Positions 47,690 through 61,593 of a DNA stretch of 64,000 bases are shown piece after piece. Position 1 is the first letter of the stretch, and each line of letters begins with the position of its first letter. The DNA lies in NCBI RefSeq assembly GCF_051014685.1, contig NW_027478520.1, positions 1 to 64,000 on the forward strand, in the 5' to 3' direction. The stretch is from Ptiloglossa arizonensis. Lineage: Eukaryota; Arthropoda; Insecta; Hymenoptera; Colletidae. The notes beneath the pieces were generated by a model. It was not told where the DNA came from and made no database searches. It was given only the letters and a program-made list of their open reading frames with translations. The translations under genes and the position numbers were made by a program.

Positions 47690-48928
47690 TTAACTTCAAA
47701 CTCCCATATCTCGCGAACGGATTGACGAACTCGAGAAATTCCTGCTGCATCTGAAAGCAGAAACTCGCCCAATTACAACGGTGTGTGTATTTTTGCCCTA
47801 GGCAATAGTAGTTATTGGTTTCGAGTGTCAGACTTGCGAAAATTTTGATGATTTCTCAACCATCCCTTAACTTCAAACTCCCATATCTCGCGAACGGATT
47901 ACCAACTCGACAAATTCCAGTTGCATCTAAAAGCATAATCTCGACCGATTACAATGGTATGTGTATTTTTGCCCTAGGCCAGAGCATTTATTGGTTTCGA
48001 GCGTCAGACTTGCGAAAATTTTGATGGTTTCTCAACCATTTCTTAAGTTCAAACTCCCATATCTCGCGAACGGATTGACGAACTCGAGAAATTCCTCTTG
48101 CATCTGAAGGTAGAAGGTCGCCCGATTACAACGGTATGTGTATTTTTGCCCTAGGTAATAGTAGTTATTGGTTTCGAGTATCAGACTTGCGAAAATTTTG
48201 ATGATTTCTCAACCATTCCTTAACTTCAAACTCCCATATCATGCGAACGGATTACCAACTCGAGAAATTCCAGTTGCATCTGAAAGCATAATCTCGCCCG
48301 ATTACAATGGTATTTGTATTTTTGCCCTAGGCCATAGCAGTTATTGCTTTCGAGTATCAGACTTTCGAAAATTTTGATGGTTTCTCAACCATTCCTTAAC
48401 TTCAAACTCCCACATCTCGCGAACGGATTGTCGAACTAGAGAAATTCCAGTTGCATCTGAAAGCAGAAACTCTTCCGATTACAATGGTATGTGTACTTTT
48501 CCCCTAGGCCATTCCAGTTATTCGTTTCTAGCATCAGAATTGCGAAAATTTTGAAGGTTTCTCAACCATTCCTTAACTTCAAACTCCCATATCTCGCGAA
48601 CTCATTGACGAACTCGAGAAATTCCTGTTCCATGTGAAAGTAGAAACTCGCCCGATTACAATGGTGTGTGTACTTTTCCCCTAGGCCATTCCAGTAATTC
48701 GTTTCTAGCATCAGAATTGCGAAAATTTTGATGGTTTCTCAACCATCTCTTAAATCCAAACTCCGATATTTCGCGAACGGATTGAGGAATCCGAGAAATT
48801 TCTGTTGCATCTGAAAGCAGAAACTCGCCCGATTACAACGGTATGTGTATTTTTTTGTCCTAGGCCATAGTAGTTATTGGTTTCGAGTATCAGACTTGCG
48901 AAAATTTTGATGGTTTCTCAACCACTCC
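47690..48928. repeat. 7-monomer HOR unit (1,239 bp), copy 1
   Basis: Exactly 7 x 177. Marks are ctcgacaaattccag, catctaaaagcataatctc, gcgtcagacttg, ctttcgaaaattttg, gaactcattgacg, ctgttccatgtgaaag and one B monomer (gatatttcgcg, gaggaatccgag). Several differences to copy 2 are visible, so this pair looks older than the 13-mer and 16-mer pairs. Confidence 0.83.
48753..48810. repeat. Representative type B segment
   Basis: Example of the second subfamily. Relative to type A it has ctccgatatttcgcg for ctcccatatctcgcg, gaggaatccgag for gacgaactcgag and aaatttctg for aaattcctg. The XhoI-type site is therefore lost. B-like segments first appear near 25,215, are frequent at 28.5-43.7 kb, and recur near 49,995, 50,350, 50,700, 52,470, 54,590, 55,820, 56,530, 58,480, 63,425 and 63,605. 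Confidence 0.8.
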
Positions 48929-50167
48929 TTAACTTCAAACTCCCATATCTCGCGAACGGATTGACGAACTCGAGAAATTCCTGCTGCATCTGAAAGCAGA
49001 AACTCGCCCAATTACAACGGTGTGTGTATTTTTGCCCTAGGCAATAGTAGTTATTGGTTTCGAGTGTCAGACTTGCGAAAATTTTGATGATTTCTCAACC
49101 ATCCCTTAACTTCAAACTCCCATATCTCGCGAAAGGATTACCAACTCGACAAATTCCAGTTGCATCTAAAAGCATAATCTCGACCGATTACAATGGTATG
49201 TGTATTTTTGCCCTAGGCCAGAGCATTTATTGGTTTCGAGCGTCAGACTTGCGAAAATTTTGATGGTTTCTCAACCATTTCTTAAGTTCAAACTCCCATA
49301 TCTCGCGAACGGATTGACGAACTCGAGAAATTCCTCTTGCATCTGAAGGTAGAAGATCGCCCGATTACAACGGTATGTGTATTTTTGCCCTAGGTAATAG
49401 TAGTTATTGGTTTCGAGTATCAGACTTGCGAAAATTTTGATGATTTCTCAACCATTCCTTAACTTCAAACTCCCATATCTCGCGAACGGATTACCAACTC
49501 GAGAAATTCCAGTTGCATCTGAAAGCATAATCTCGCCCGATTACAATGGTATTTGTATTTTTGCCCTAGGCCATAGCAGTTATTGCTTTCGAGTATCAGA
49601 CTTTCGAAAATTTTGATGGTTTCTCAACCATTCCTTAACTTCAAACTCCCACATCTCGCGAACGGATTGTCGAACTAGAGAAATTCCAGTTGCATCTGAA
49701 AGCAGAAACTCTTCCGATTACAATGGTATGTGTACTTTTCCCCTAGGCCATTCCAGTTATTCGTTTCTAGCATCAGAATTGCGAAAATTTTGATGGTTTC
49801 TCAACCATTCCTTAACTTCAAACTCCCATATCTCGCGAACTCATTGACGAACTCGAGAAATTCCTGTTCCATGTGAAAGTAGAAACTCGCCCGATTACAA
49901 TGGTGTGTGTACTTTTCCCCTAGGCCATTCCAGTAATTCGTTTCTAGCATCAGAATTGCGAAAATTTTGATGGTTTCTCAACCATCTCTTAAATCCAAAC
50001 TCCGATATTTCGCGAACGGATTGAGGAATCCGAGAAATTTCTGTTGCATCTGAAAGCAGAAACTCGCCCGATTACAACGGTATGTGTTTTTTTTGTCCTA
50101 GGCCATAGTAGTTATTGGTTTCGAGTTTCAGACTTGCGAAAATTTTGATGGTTTCTCAACCACTCCT
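48929..50167. repeat. 7-monomer HOR unit (1,239 bp), copy 2
   Basis: Partner of 47,690-48,928. Differences noted: gcgaaagg near 49,131 for gcgaacgg, agaagatcg for agaaggtcg, atctcgcg near 49,480 for atcatgcg, ttgatggt for ttgaaggt near 49,792, and one base in the homopolymer at about 50,090. Confidence 0.83.
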
Positions 50168-51017
50168 TAACTTCAACCTCCCATATCTCGCGAACGGAGT
50201 GACGAACTCGAGAAATTCCTGTTGCATCTGAAAGCAGAAACTCGTCCGATTACAACGGTATGTGTATTTTTGCCCTAGGCCATTCCAGTTATTCGTTTCT
50301 AGCATCAGAATTGCGAAAATTTTGATGGTTTCTCAACCATCTCTTAAATCCAAACTCCGATATTTCGCGAACGGATTGAGGAATCCGAGAAATTTCTGTT
50401 GCATCTGAAAGCAGAAACTCGCCCGATTACAACGGTATGTGTATCTTTGCCCTAGGGCAGAGTCGTTATTTGTTTCGAGGATCAGACCTGCGAGAATTTT
50501 GATGGTTTCTCAACCATTCCTTAACTTCAAACTCCCATATCTCGCGAACGGATTGACGAACCCAAGAAATTCCTGTTGCATCTGAAAGCAGAAACTCGCC
50601 CGATTACAATGGTGCGTGTACTTTTCCCCTAGGCCATTCCAGTTATTCGCTTTTAACATCAGAATTGCGAAAATTTTGATGGTTTCTCAACCATCTCTTA
50701 ACTCCTAACTCTGATATTTCGCGAACGGATTGAGGAATTTGAAAAATTTCTGTTGCATCTGAAAGTAGAAACGCTCCCGATTACAACGGTATGTGTATTT
50801 TTACCCTAGGCCATGCCAGTTATTGGTTTCTAGTATCAGACCAGGGAAAATTTTGATGGTTCCTCAAGCATTCCTTAATTTCAAACTCCCATATCTCTCG
50901 AACGGATTGACCAACTCGAGAAATTCCTGTTGCATCTGAAAGTAGAAACTCGCCCGATTCCAATGGTTTGTGTACTTTTCCCCCCCATTCCATTTATTGG
51001 TTTCGAGTAACAGACTC
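50168..51017. repeat. Diverged single monomers
   Basis: About five monomers of both subfamilies without a close tandem partner. Unusual local variants are cgcttttaacatc near 50,649, gaatttgaaaaatttc near 50,736, atatctctcgaacgg near 50,891, and a run of C near 50,980 where the usual ctaggcc segment is missing. Confidence 0.75.
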
Positions 51018-52960
51018 GCGAAAATTTTGATGGTTTCTCAACCATTCCTTAACTTCAGACTCCCATATCTCGCGAACGGATTGACGAACTCGAGAAATTC
51101 CTGTTGCATCTGAAAGCAGAATCTCGCCCGATTACAAAGGTATGTGTATTTTTCCCCTAGGCCTTTGTAGTTATTGGTTTCGAGTATCAGACCAGCGAAA
51201 ATTTTGATGGTTTCTCAACCATTCCTTAACTTCAGACTCCCATACCCCGCGAACGGATTGACGAACTCGAGAAATTCCTGTTGCATCTGAAAGCAGAAAC
51301 TCGCCCCATTACAACGGCATGTGTATTTTTGCCCTGGGCCATAGTAGTTATTGGTCTCGAGTATCAGACTTGCGAAAATTTTGATGGTTTCTCAACCATT
51401 CCTTAACTTCAGACTCCCATATCTCGCGAACGGATTGACGAGCACGAGAAATTCCTGTTGCATCTGAAAGCAGAAACTCGCCCGATTAGAATGGTGTGTG
51501 TATTTTTCCCCTAGGCCATTGTAGTTGTTGGTTTCGAGTATCAGACTTGCGAAAATTTTGATGGTTTCTCAACCATTCCTTAACTCCAAACTCCCATATC
51601 TCGCGAACCGATTGACGAACTCGAGAAATTCCTGTTGCATCTGAAAGTAGAAACTCGCCCGATTACAATGGAGTGTGTACTTTTCCCCTAGGCCATTGCA
51701 GTTATTCGTTTCTAGCATCAGAATTGCGAAAATTTTGATGGTTTCTCAACCATCTCTTAACTCCTAACTCCCATATCTCCCGACCGGATTGACGAATCCG
51801 AAAAATTCCTGTTGCATCTGAAAGTAGAAAGTGGCCCGATACCAATGGTGTGTGTACCTTTCCCTTAGGCCATTCCAGTTATTCGTTTCCAGCATCAGAA
51901 TTGCGAAAATTTTGATGGTTTCTCAACCATCTCTTAACTCCTAACTCCCATATCTCGCGAACCGATGGACGAACTCGAGAAATTCCTGTTGCATCTGAAA
52001 GTAGAAACTCGCCCGATTCCAATGGTGTGTGTACTTTTCCCCCCATTCCATTTATTGGTTTCGAGTAACAGACTTGCGAAAATTTTGATGGTTTCTCAAC
52101 CATTCCTTAAATTCAAACTCCCATATCTTGCGAACGGATTGACGAACTCGAGAAATTCCTGTTGCATCTGAAAGCAGAATCTCGCCCGATTACAAAGCTA
52201 TGTGTATTTTTCCCCTAGGACTTTGTAGTTATTGGTTTCGAGTATCAGACCAGCGAAAATTTTGATGGTTTCTCAACCATTCCTTAACTTCAGACTCCCA
52301 TATCTCGCGAACGTATTGACGAACTCGAGAAATTCCTGTTGCATCTGATAGTAGAAACTCGGCCGATTACAATGGTATGTGTATTTTTCCCCTATGCCAT
52401 AGTAGTTATTGGTTTCGAGTATCAGACGTGCGAAAATTTTGATGGTTTCTCAACCATTCCTTAATTCCAAACTCCGATATTTCACGAACGAATTGACGAA
52501 TCCGAAAAATTTCTGTTGCATCTGAAAGTAGAATCTCTCCCGATTACAACAGTGTGTGTACTTTTCCCCTAGGCCATAGCAGTTATTGGTTTCGTGAATC
52601 AGACATGCGAAAATTTTGATGGTTTCTCAACCATTCCTTAACTTCAAACTCCCATATCTGGCGAACGGATTGACGAACACGAGAAATTCCTGATGCATCT
52701 GAAAGCAGAAACTCGCCCGAATACAACGGTATGTGTATTTTTGCCCTGGGCCATAGCAGTTATTGGTTTCGAGTATCAGACTTGCGAAAATGTTGATGGT
52801 TTCTCAACCATTCCTTAATTTCAAACTCCTATATCTCGCGAACGGATTGACGAACTCGAGAAATTCCTGTTCCATCTGAAAGGAGAAACTCGCCCGATTA
52901 CAACAGTGTGTGTACTTTTCCCCTAGGCCATAGCAGTTATTGGTTTCGTGAATCAGACAT
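51018..52960. repeat. 11-monomer HOR unit (1,943 bp), copy 1
   Basis: Repeats at an offset of 1,943 bp. Marks are cttcagactcccat, cataccccgcg, cgagcacgag, tcccgaccgg, agaaagtggcccg, a shortened monomer with cccccattccattt near 52,036, gaacgtattgacg, and ctgatgcatctg. Confidence 0.83.
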
Positions 52961-55080
52961 GCGAAAATTTTGATGGTTTCTCAACCATTCCTTAACTTCA
53001 GACTCCCATATCTCGCGAACGGATTGACGAACTCGAGAAATTCCTGTTGCATCTGAAAGCAGAATCTCGCCCGATTACAAAGGTATGTGTATTTTTCCCC
53101 TAGGCCTTTGTAGTTATTGGTTTCGAGTATCAGACCAGCGAAAATTTTGATGGTTTCTCAACCATTCCTTAACTTCAGACTCCCATACCCCGCGAACGGA
53201 TTGACGAACTCGAGAAATTCCTGTTGCATCTGAAAGCAGAAACTCGCCCCATTACAACGGCATGTGTATTTTTGCCCTGGGCCATAGTAGTTATTGGTCT
53301 CGAGTATCAGACTTGCGAAAATTTTGATGGTTTCTCAACCATTCCTTAACTTCAGACTCCCATATCTCGCGAACGGATTGACGAGCACGAGAAATTCCTG
53401 TTGCATCTGAAAGCAGAAACTCGCCCGATTAGAATGGTGTGTGTATTTTTCCCCTAGGCCATTGTAGTTGTTGGTTTCGAGTATCAGACTTGCGAAAATT
53501 TTGATGGTTTCTCAACCATTCCTTAACTCCAAACTCCCATATCTCGCGAACCGATTGACGAACTCGAGAAATTCCTGTTGCATCTGAAAGTAGAAACTCG
53601 CCCGATTACAATGGAGTGTGTACTTTTCCCCTAGGCCATTGCAGTTATTCGTTTCTAGCATCAGAATTGCGAAAATTTTGATGGTTTCTCAACCATCTCT
53701 TAACTCCTAACTCCCATATCTCCCGACCGGATTGACGAATCCGAAAAATTCCTGTTGCATCTGAAAGTAGAAAGTGGCCCGATACCAATGGTGTGTGTAC
53801 CTTTCCCTTAGGCCATTCCAGTTATTCGTTTCCAGCATCAGAATTGCGAAAATTTTGATGGTTTCTCAACCATCTCTTAACTCCTAACTCCCATATCTCG
53901 CGAACCGATGGACGAACTCGAGAAATTCCTGTTGCACCTGAAAGTAGAAACTCGCCCGATTCCAATGGTGTGTGTACTTTTCCCCCCATTCCATTTATTG
54001 GTTTCGAGTAACAGACTTGCGAAAATTTTGATGGTTTCTCAACCATTCCTTAAATTCAAACTCCCATATCTTGCGAACGGATTGACGAACTCGAGAAATT
54101 CCTGTTGCATCTGAAAGCAGAATCTCGCCCGATTACAAAGCTATGTGTATTTTTCCCCTAGGACTTTGTAGTTATTGGTTTCGAGTATCAGACCAGCGAA
54201 AATTTTGATGGTTTCTCAACCATTCCTTAACTTCAGACTCCCATATCTCGCGAACGGGTTGACGAACTCGAGAAAATCCTGTTGCATCTGAAAGCAGAAA
54301 CTCGCCCGATTACAACGGTATGTGAATTTTCCCCTAGGCCATTTAAGTTATTGGTTTTCAGTATCAGACTTGCGAAAATTTTGATGGTTTCTCAACCATT
54401 CCTTAACTTCAAACTCCCATATCTCGCGAACGTATTGACGAACTCGAGAAATTCCTGTTGCATCTGATAGTAGAAACTCGGCCGATTACAATGGTATGTG
54501 TATTTTTCCCCTATGCCATAGTAGTTATTGGTTTCGAGTATCAGACGTGCGAAAATTTTGATGGTTTCTCAACCATTCCTTAATTCCAAACTCCGATATT
54601 TCACGAACGAATTGACGAATCCGAAAAATTTCTGTTGCATCTGAAAGTAGAATCTCTCCCGATTACAACAGTGTGTGTACTTTTCCCCTAGGCCATAGCA
54701 GTTATTGGTTTCGTGAATCAGACATGCGAAAATTTTGATGGTTTCTCAACCATTCCTTAACTTCAAACTCCCATATCTGGCGAACGGATTGACGAACACG
54801 AGAAATTCCTGATGCATCTGAAAGCAGAAACTCGCCCGAATACAACGGTATGTGTATTTTTGCCCTGGGCCATAGCAGTTATTGGTTTCGAGTATCAGAC
54901 TTGCGAAAATTTTGATGGTTTCTCAACCATTCCTTAATTTCAAACTCCTATATCTCGCGAACGGATTGACGAACTCGAGAAATTCCTGTTCCATCTGAAA
55001 GGAGAAACTCGCCCGATTACAACAGTGTGTGTACTTTTCCCCTAGGCCATAGCAGTTATTGGTTTCGTGAATCAGACATG
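52961..55080. repeat. 11-monomer HOR unit, copy 2 with one extra monomer
   Basis: Follows copy 1 at 1,943 bp up to cgcgaacg at 54,256, then at about 2,120 bp from 54,432 on. The difference is one monomer, about 54,256-54,432, containing gggttgacg, gagaaaatcctg, tgtgaattttcccc and ccatttaag. The gggttgacg/gagaaaatcctg pair also occurs near 57,432. Confidence 0.82.
54256..54432. repeat. Monomer present in one HOR copy only
   Basis: A single full monomer gained here or lost from the counterpart position near 52,312. The flanking cgcgaacg is present at both ends, as expected for homologous unequal exchange in register. Confidence 0.78.
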
Positions 55081-58000
55081 CGAAAATTTTGATGGTTTCT
55101 CAACCATTCCTTAACTTCAAACTCCCATACCTCGCGAACGGATTGACGAACTCGAGAAATTCATATTGCATCTGAAAGTAGAAACTCGCCAGATTACAAT
55201 GGTGTGTGTATTTTTACCCTAGGCCATTGTAGTTATTGGTTTCGAGTACCAGACTTTTGAAGATTTTGATGGTTTCTCAACCATTCCTTAATTTCAAACT
55301 CCCATATCTCGCGAACGGATTGACGAACTCGAGAAATTCCTGTTGCATCTGAAAGGAGAAACTCGCACGACTACAATGGTGTGTGTACTTTTCCCCTAGG
55401 CGATTCCAGTTATTGGTTTCAAGTATCAGACTTGCGAAAATTTTGATGGTTTCTCAACCATTCCTTAACTTCAAATTCCCATATCTCGCGAACGGATTGA
55501 CAAACTCCAGAAATTCCTGTTGCACCTGAAAGTAGAATCTCGCCCGATTACAACGGTATGTGAACTTTCCCCTAGGCCACTGTAGTTATTGGTTTCGAGT
55601 ATCAGACTTGCGAAAATTTTGATGGTTCCTTAACCATTCCTTAACTTCAAACTCCCATATCTCGCGAACGGATTGACGAATCCGAAAAATTTCTGTTGCA
55701 TCTGAAAGTAGAAACTCTCCCGATTACAACGGTATGTGTATTTTTACCACTAGGCCATTCCAGTTATTCGTTTCTGGCATCTGAATTGCGAAAATTTTGT
55801 TGGTCTCAACCATTCCTTAATTCCAAACTCCGATGTTTCGCGAACGGATTGACGAATTCGAAAAATTTCCGTGCTTCTGAAAGTACAAACTCTCCCGATT
55901 ACAAAGGTATGTGTATTTTTACCCTAGACCATAGTAGTTATTTGTTTCGAGTATCAGATTTTTGAAGATTTTGATGGTTTCTCAACCATTCCTTAACTTC
56001 AAACTGCCATACCTCGCGAACGGATTGACGAACTCGAGAAATTCATATTGCATCTGAAAGTAGAAACTCGCCAGATTACAATGGTGTGTGTATTTTTACC
56101 CTAGGCCATTGTAGTTATTGGTTTCGAGTATCAGACTTTTGAAGATTTTGATGGTTTCTCAACCATTCCTTAATTTCAAACTCCCATATCTCGCGAACGG
56201 ATTGACGAACTCGAGAAATTCCTGTTGCATCTGAAAGGAGAAACTCGCACGACTACAATGGTGTGTGTACTTTTCCCCTAGGCGATTCCAGTTATTGGTT
56301 TCGAGTATCAGACTTGCGAAAATTTTGATGGTTTCTCAACCATTCCTTAACTTCAGACTCCCAAATCTCGCGAACGGATTGACGAGCTCGAGAAATTCCT
56401 GTTGCATCTGAAAGCAGAAACTCGCCCGATTAGAATGGTGTGTGTATTTTTCCCCTAGGCCATTGTAGTTATTGGTTTCGAGTATCAGACTTACGAAATT
56501 TTTATGGTTTCTCAACCATTCCATAACTCCAAAGTCCGATATTTCGCGAACGGATTGACGAATCCGAGAAATTTCTGTTGCACCTGAAAGTAGAAACTCT
56601 CCCGATTACAACGGTATGTGTATTTTTGCCCTGGGCCAGAGTAGCTATTGGTTTCGAGTATCAGACTTGCGAAAATTTTGATGGTTTCTCAACCATTCCT
56701 TAACTCCAAACTCCCATATCTCGCGAACCGATTGACGAACTCGAGAAATTCCTGTTGCATCTGAAAGTAGAAACTCGCCCGATTACAATGGAGTGTGTAC
56801 TTTTCCCCTAGGCCATTGCAGTTATTCGTTTCTAGCATCAGAATTGCGATAATTTTGATGGTTTCTCAACCATCTCTTAACTCCTAACTCCCATATCTCC
56901 CGAACGGATTGACGAATCCGAAAAATTCCTGTTGCATCTGAAAGTAGAAAGTCGCCCGATTCCAATGGTGTATGTACGGTTCCCCTCATTCCATTTATTG
57001 GTTTCGAGTCACAGACTTGCGAAAATTTTGATGGTTTCTCAACCATTGCTTAACTTCAAACTCCCATATCTCGCGAACGGATTGACGAACTCGAGAAATT
57101 CCTGTTGCATCTGAAAGCAGAATCTCGCCCGATTACAACGGTATGTGTATTTTTCCCCAAGGCCTCTGTAGTTATTGGTTTCGAGTATCAGACAAGCGAA
57201 AATTTTGATGGTTTCTCAACCATTCCATAACTTCAAACTCCCATATCTGGCGAACGGATTGACGAACCCGAGAAATTCCTGTTGCATCTGAAAGCAGAAT
57301 CTCGCCCGATTACAAAGCTATGTGTATTTTTCCCCTAGGCATTTGTAGTTATTGGTTTCGAGTATCAGACCAGCGAAAATTTTGATGGTTTCTCAACCAT
57401 TCCTTAATTTCAGACTCCCATATCTCGCGAACGGGTTGACGAACTCGAGAAAATCCTGTTGCATCTGAAAGCAGAAACTGGCCCCATTACAAAGGTATAT
57501 GTATTTTTGCCCTGGGCCATAGAAGTTATTGGTCTCGAGTATCAGACCTGCGAAAATTTTGATCGTTTCTCAACCATTCCTTAACTTCAAACTCCCATAT
57601 CTCGCGAACGGATTGACGGACCCGAGAAATTCCTGTTGCATCTGAAAGTAGAATCTCTCCCGATTACAACAGTGTGTGTACTTTTCCCCTAGGCCATAGC
57701 AGTTATTGGTTTCGAGAATCAGACATGCGAAAATTTTGATGGTTTCTCAACCATTCCTTAACTTCAAACTCCCATATCTGGCGAACGGATTGACGAACCC
57801 GAGAAATTCCTGTTGCATCTGAAAGCAGAAACTCGCCCGAATACAACGGTATGTGTATTTTTGCCCTGGGCCATAGTAGTTATTGGTTTCGAGTATCAGA
57901 CTTGCGAAAATTTTGATGGTTTCTCAACCATTCCTTAATTTCAAACTCCCATATCTCGCGAACGGATTGACGAACTCGAGAAATTCCTGTTCCATCTGAA

Positions 58001-59469
58001 AGGAGAAACTCGCCCGATTACAATGGTGTTTGTACTTTTCCCCTAGGCGATTCCAGTTATTGGTTTCGAGTATCAGACTTGCGAAAATTTTGATGGTTTC
58101 TCAACCATTCCTTAACTTCAAATTCGCATATCTCGCGAACGGATTGACAAACTCCAGAAATTCCTGTTGCACCTGAAAGTAGAATCTCGCCCGATTACAA
58201 CGGTATGTGAACTTTCCCCTAGGCCACTGTAGTTATTGGTTTCGAGTATCAGACTTGCGAAAATTTTGATGGTTCCTTAACCATTCCTTAACTTCAAACT
58301 CCCATATCTCGCGAACGGATTGACGAATCCGAAAAATTTCTGTTGCATCTGAAAGTAGAAACTCTCCCGATTACAACGGTATGTGTATTTCTACCACTAG
58401 GCCATTCCAGTTATTCGTTTCTGGCATCAGAATTGCGAAAATTTTGTTGGTCTCAACCATTCCTTAATTCCAAACTCCGATGTTTCGCGAACGGATTGAC
58501 GAATCCGAAAAATTTCCGTGCATCTGAAAGTACAAACTCTCCCGATTACAACGGTATGTGTATTTTTCCCCTAGGCCATAGCAGCTATTGGTTTCGAGTA
58601 TCAGACCAGCGAAAATTTTGATGGTTTCTCAAACATTCCTTAAATTCAAGCACCCATATCTCGCGAACGGAATGACGAACTCGAGAAATTCCTGCTGCAT
58701 CTGAAATTAGAAACTCGCCCGATTACAACGGTATGTGTGTTTTTCCCCTAGGCCTTTGTAGTTATTGGTTTCGAGTATCAGACATGCAAAAATTTTGATG
58801 GTTCCTCAACCATTCGTTAACTTCAAACTCCCATATCTCGCGAACGGATTGACGAACTCGAGAAATTCCTGTTCCATCTGAAAGGAGCAACTCGCCCGAT
58901 TACAATGGTCTGTGTACTTTTCCCCTAGGCCATTCCTGTTATTGGTTTCGAGTATCAGACAAGCGAAAATTTTGATGGTTTCTCAACCATTCCTTAACTT
59001 CAAACTCCCATATCTCGCGAACGAATTGACGAACTCGAGAAATCCCTGTTGCATCTGAAAGCAGAAACTCGCCCGATTACAACGGTATGTGTATTTTTCC
59101 CCTAGGCCTTTGTAGTTATTGGTTTCGAGTATCAGACATGCAAAAATTTTGATGGTTCCTCAACCATTCGTTAACTTCAAACTCCCATATCTCGCGAACT
59201 GATTGACGAACTCGAGAAATTCCTGTTGCATCTGAAAGTAGAAACTCGCCCGATTACAATGGTGTGTGTACTTTTCCCCTAGGCCATTCCTGTTATTGGT
59301 TTCGAGTATCAGAATTGCGAAAGTTTTGATGGTTTCTCAAACGTCACTTAACTCCAAACTCCCATATCTCGCGAACTGATTGACGAACTCGAGAAATTCC
59401 TGTTGCATCTGAAAGTAGAAACTCGCCCGATTACAATGGTGTGTGTACTTTTCCCCTAGGCCATTGCAG
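55081..59469. repeat. Diverged mosaic with partial 5-mer, 15-mer and 17-mer echoes
   Basis: Monomers of both subfamilies. Echoes seen: about 55,127-55,430 with about 56,010-56,310 (near 5 monomers; gaaattcatattgc, cgccagattac, ttttgaagattttg); about 55,440-55,930 with about 58,090-58,570 (near 15 monomers; gacaaactccag, tgtgaactttcccc, taccactaggcc); and 54,653 with 57,653 (aatctctcccg, acaacagtgtgtg). 56,680-57,000 resembles 51,560-52,060. Short indel variants such as ttggtctcaacc (near 55,800 and 58,447) are commoner than elsewhere in the clean sequence. Confidence 0.72.
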
Positions 59470-61593
59470 TTATTGGTTTCGAGTATCAGAATTGCGAAAA
59501 TTTTGATGGTTTCTCGACCATTCCTTAACTTCACACTCCCATATCTCGCGAACGGATTGACGATCTCGAGAAGTTCCTGTTGCATCTGAAAGCAGAAACT
59601 CGCCCGATTACAAGGGTATCTGTATTTTTGCCCTAGGCCATAGTAGTTATTGGTTTCGAGTATCAGGCTTGCGCAAATTTTGATGTTTTCTCAACCATTC
59701 CGTAACTTCAAACTCCCATATCTCGCGAACGGAATGACGAACTCGAAAAATTCCTTATGCATCTGAAAGTAGAAACTCGCCCGATTACAATGGTGTGTGT
59801 ACTTTTCTCCTAGGCCATTCCAGTTATTGGTTTCGAGTATCAAACTTGCGAAAATTTTGATGGTTTCTCAATCATTCCTTAACTTCAAACTCCCATATCT
59901 CGCGAACGGATTGACGAACTCGAGGAATTCCTGTTGCATCTGAAAGCAGATACTCGCACGACTACAATGGTGTGTGTACTTTTCCCCTAGGCGATTCCAG
60001 TTATTGGTTTCGAGTATCAGACTTGCGAAAATTTTGATGGTTTCTCAACCACTCCTTAACTTCAAACTCCCATATCTCGTGAACGGATCGACGAACTAGA
60101 GAAATTCATGTTGCACCTGAAAGGAGAAACTCGCCCGATTACAATGGTGTGTGTACTTTTCCCCTAGGCCATTCCTGTTATTGGTTTCGAGTATCAGACT
60201 TGCGAAAATTTTGATGGCTTCTCAACCATTCCTTAACTTCAAACTCCCATATCTCGTGAACGGATCGACGAACTAGAGAAATTCATGTTGCACCTGAAAG
60301 GAGAAACTCGCCCGATTACAATGGTGTGTGTACTTTTCCCCTAGGCCGCTCCAGTTATTGGTTTCGAGTGTCAGACTTGTGAAAATTTTGATGGTTTCTC
60401 AACCATTCCTGAACTTCAAAATCCCATATCTCGCGAACGGATTAACGAACTCGAGAAGTTCCTGTTGCATCTGAAAGTAGAAACTCTCCCGATTACAACG
60501 CTATGTGTATTTTTCCCCTAGGCCATTGCAGTTATTTTTTTCGAGTATCAGACTTGCGAAAACTTTGATGGTTTCTCAACCATTCCTTAACTTCAAACTC
60601 CCATACCTCGCGAACGGATTGACGAACTCGAGAAATTCCTCTTGCATCTGAAAGTAGAAACTAGCCCGATTACAATGGTGTGTGTACTTTTCCCCTAGGC
60701 CATTCCTGTTATTGGTTTCGAGTATCAGACTTGCGAAAATTTTGATGGCTTCTCAACCATTCCTTAACTTCAAACTCCCATATCTCGTGAACGGATCGAC
60801 GAACTCGAGAAATTCATGTTGCACCTGAAAGGAGAAACTCGCCCGATTACAATGGTGTGTGTACTTTTCCCCTAGGCCGCTCCAGTTATTGGTTTCGAGT
60901 GTCAGACTTGCGAAAATTTTGATGGTTTCTCAAACGTCACTTAACTCCAAACTCCCATATCTCGCGAACGGATTGACGAACTCGAGGAATTCCTGTTGCA
61001 TCTGAAAGTAGAAACTCGCCCGATTACAACGGTGTGTGTAGTTTTCCCCTAGGCCATTCCAGGTATTGGTTTCGAGTATCAGAATTGCGAAAATTTTGAT
61101 GGTTTCTCGACCATTCCTTAACTTCACACTCCCATATCTCGCGAACGGATTGACGATCTCGAGAAGTTCCTGTTGCATCTGAAAGCAGAAACTCGCCCGA
61201 TTACAAGGGTATCTGTATTTTTGCCCTAGGCCATAGTAGTTATTGGTTTCGAGTATCAGGCTTGCGCAAATTTTGATGTTTTCTCAACCATTCCGTAACT
61301 TCAAACTCCCATATCTCGCGAACGGAATGACGAACTCGAGAAATTCCTGTTGCATCTGAAAGTAGAAACTCGCCCGATTACAACGGTGTGTGTAGTTTTC
61401 CCCTAGGCCATTCCAGGTATTGGTTTCGAGTATCAGACTTTCGAAAATTTTGATGGTTTCTCAAACGTCACTTAACTCCAAACTCCCATATCTCGCGAAT
61501 GGATTGACGAACTCGAGAAATTGCTGTTCCATCTGAAAGTAGAAACTCGCCCGATTACAATGGTGTGTGTACTTTTCTCCTAGGCCATTCCAG
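59470..61593. repeat. 12-monomer HOR unit (2,124 bp), copy 1
   Basis: Exactly 12 x 177. Marks are ggtttctcgaccattcc, cttcacactccc, caagggtatctg, cttgcgcaaattttgatg, ccttatgcatctg, atctcgtgaacggatcg, ctgaacttcaaaatccc and ctcaaacgtcactt. A sub-block at 59,500-59,745 recurs inside the unit at 61,093-61,340 (9 monomers away). Confidence 0.83.
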
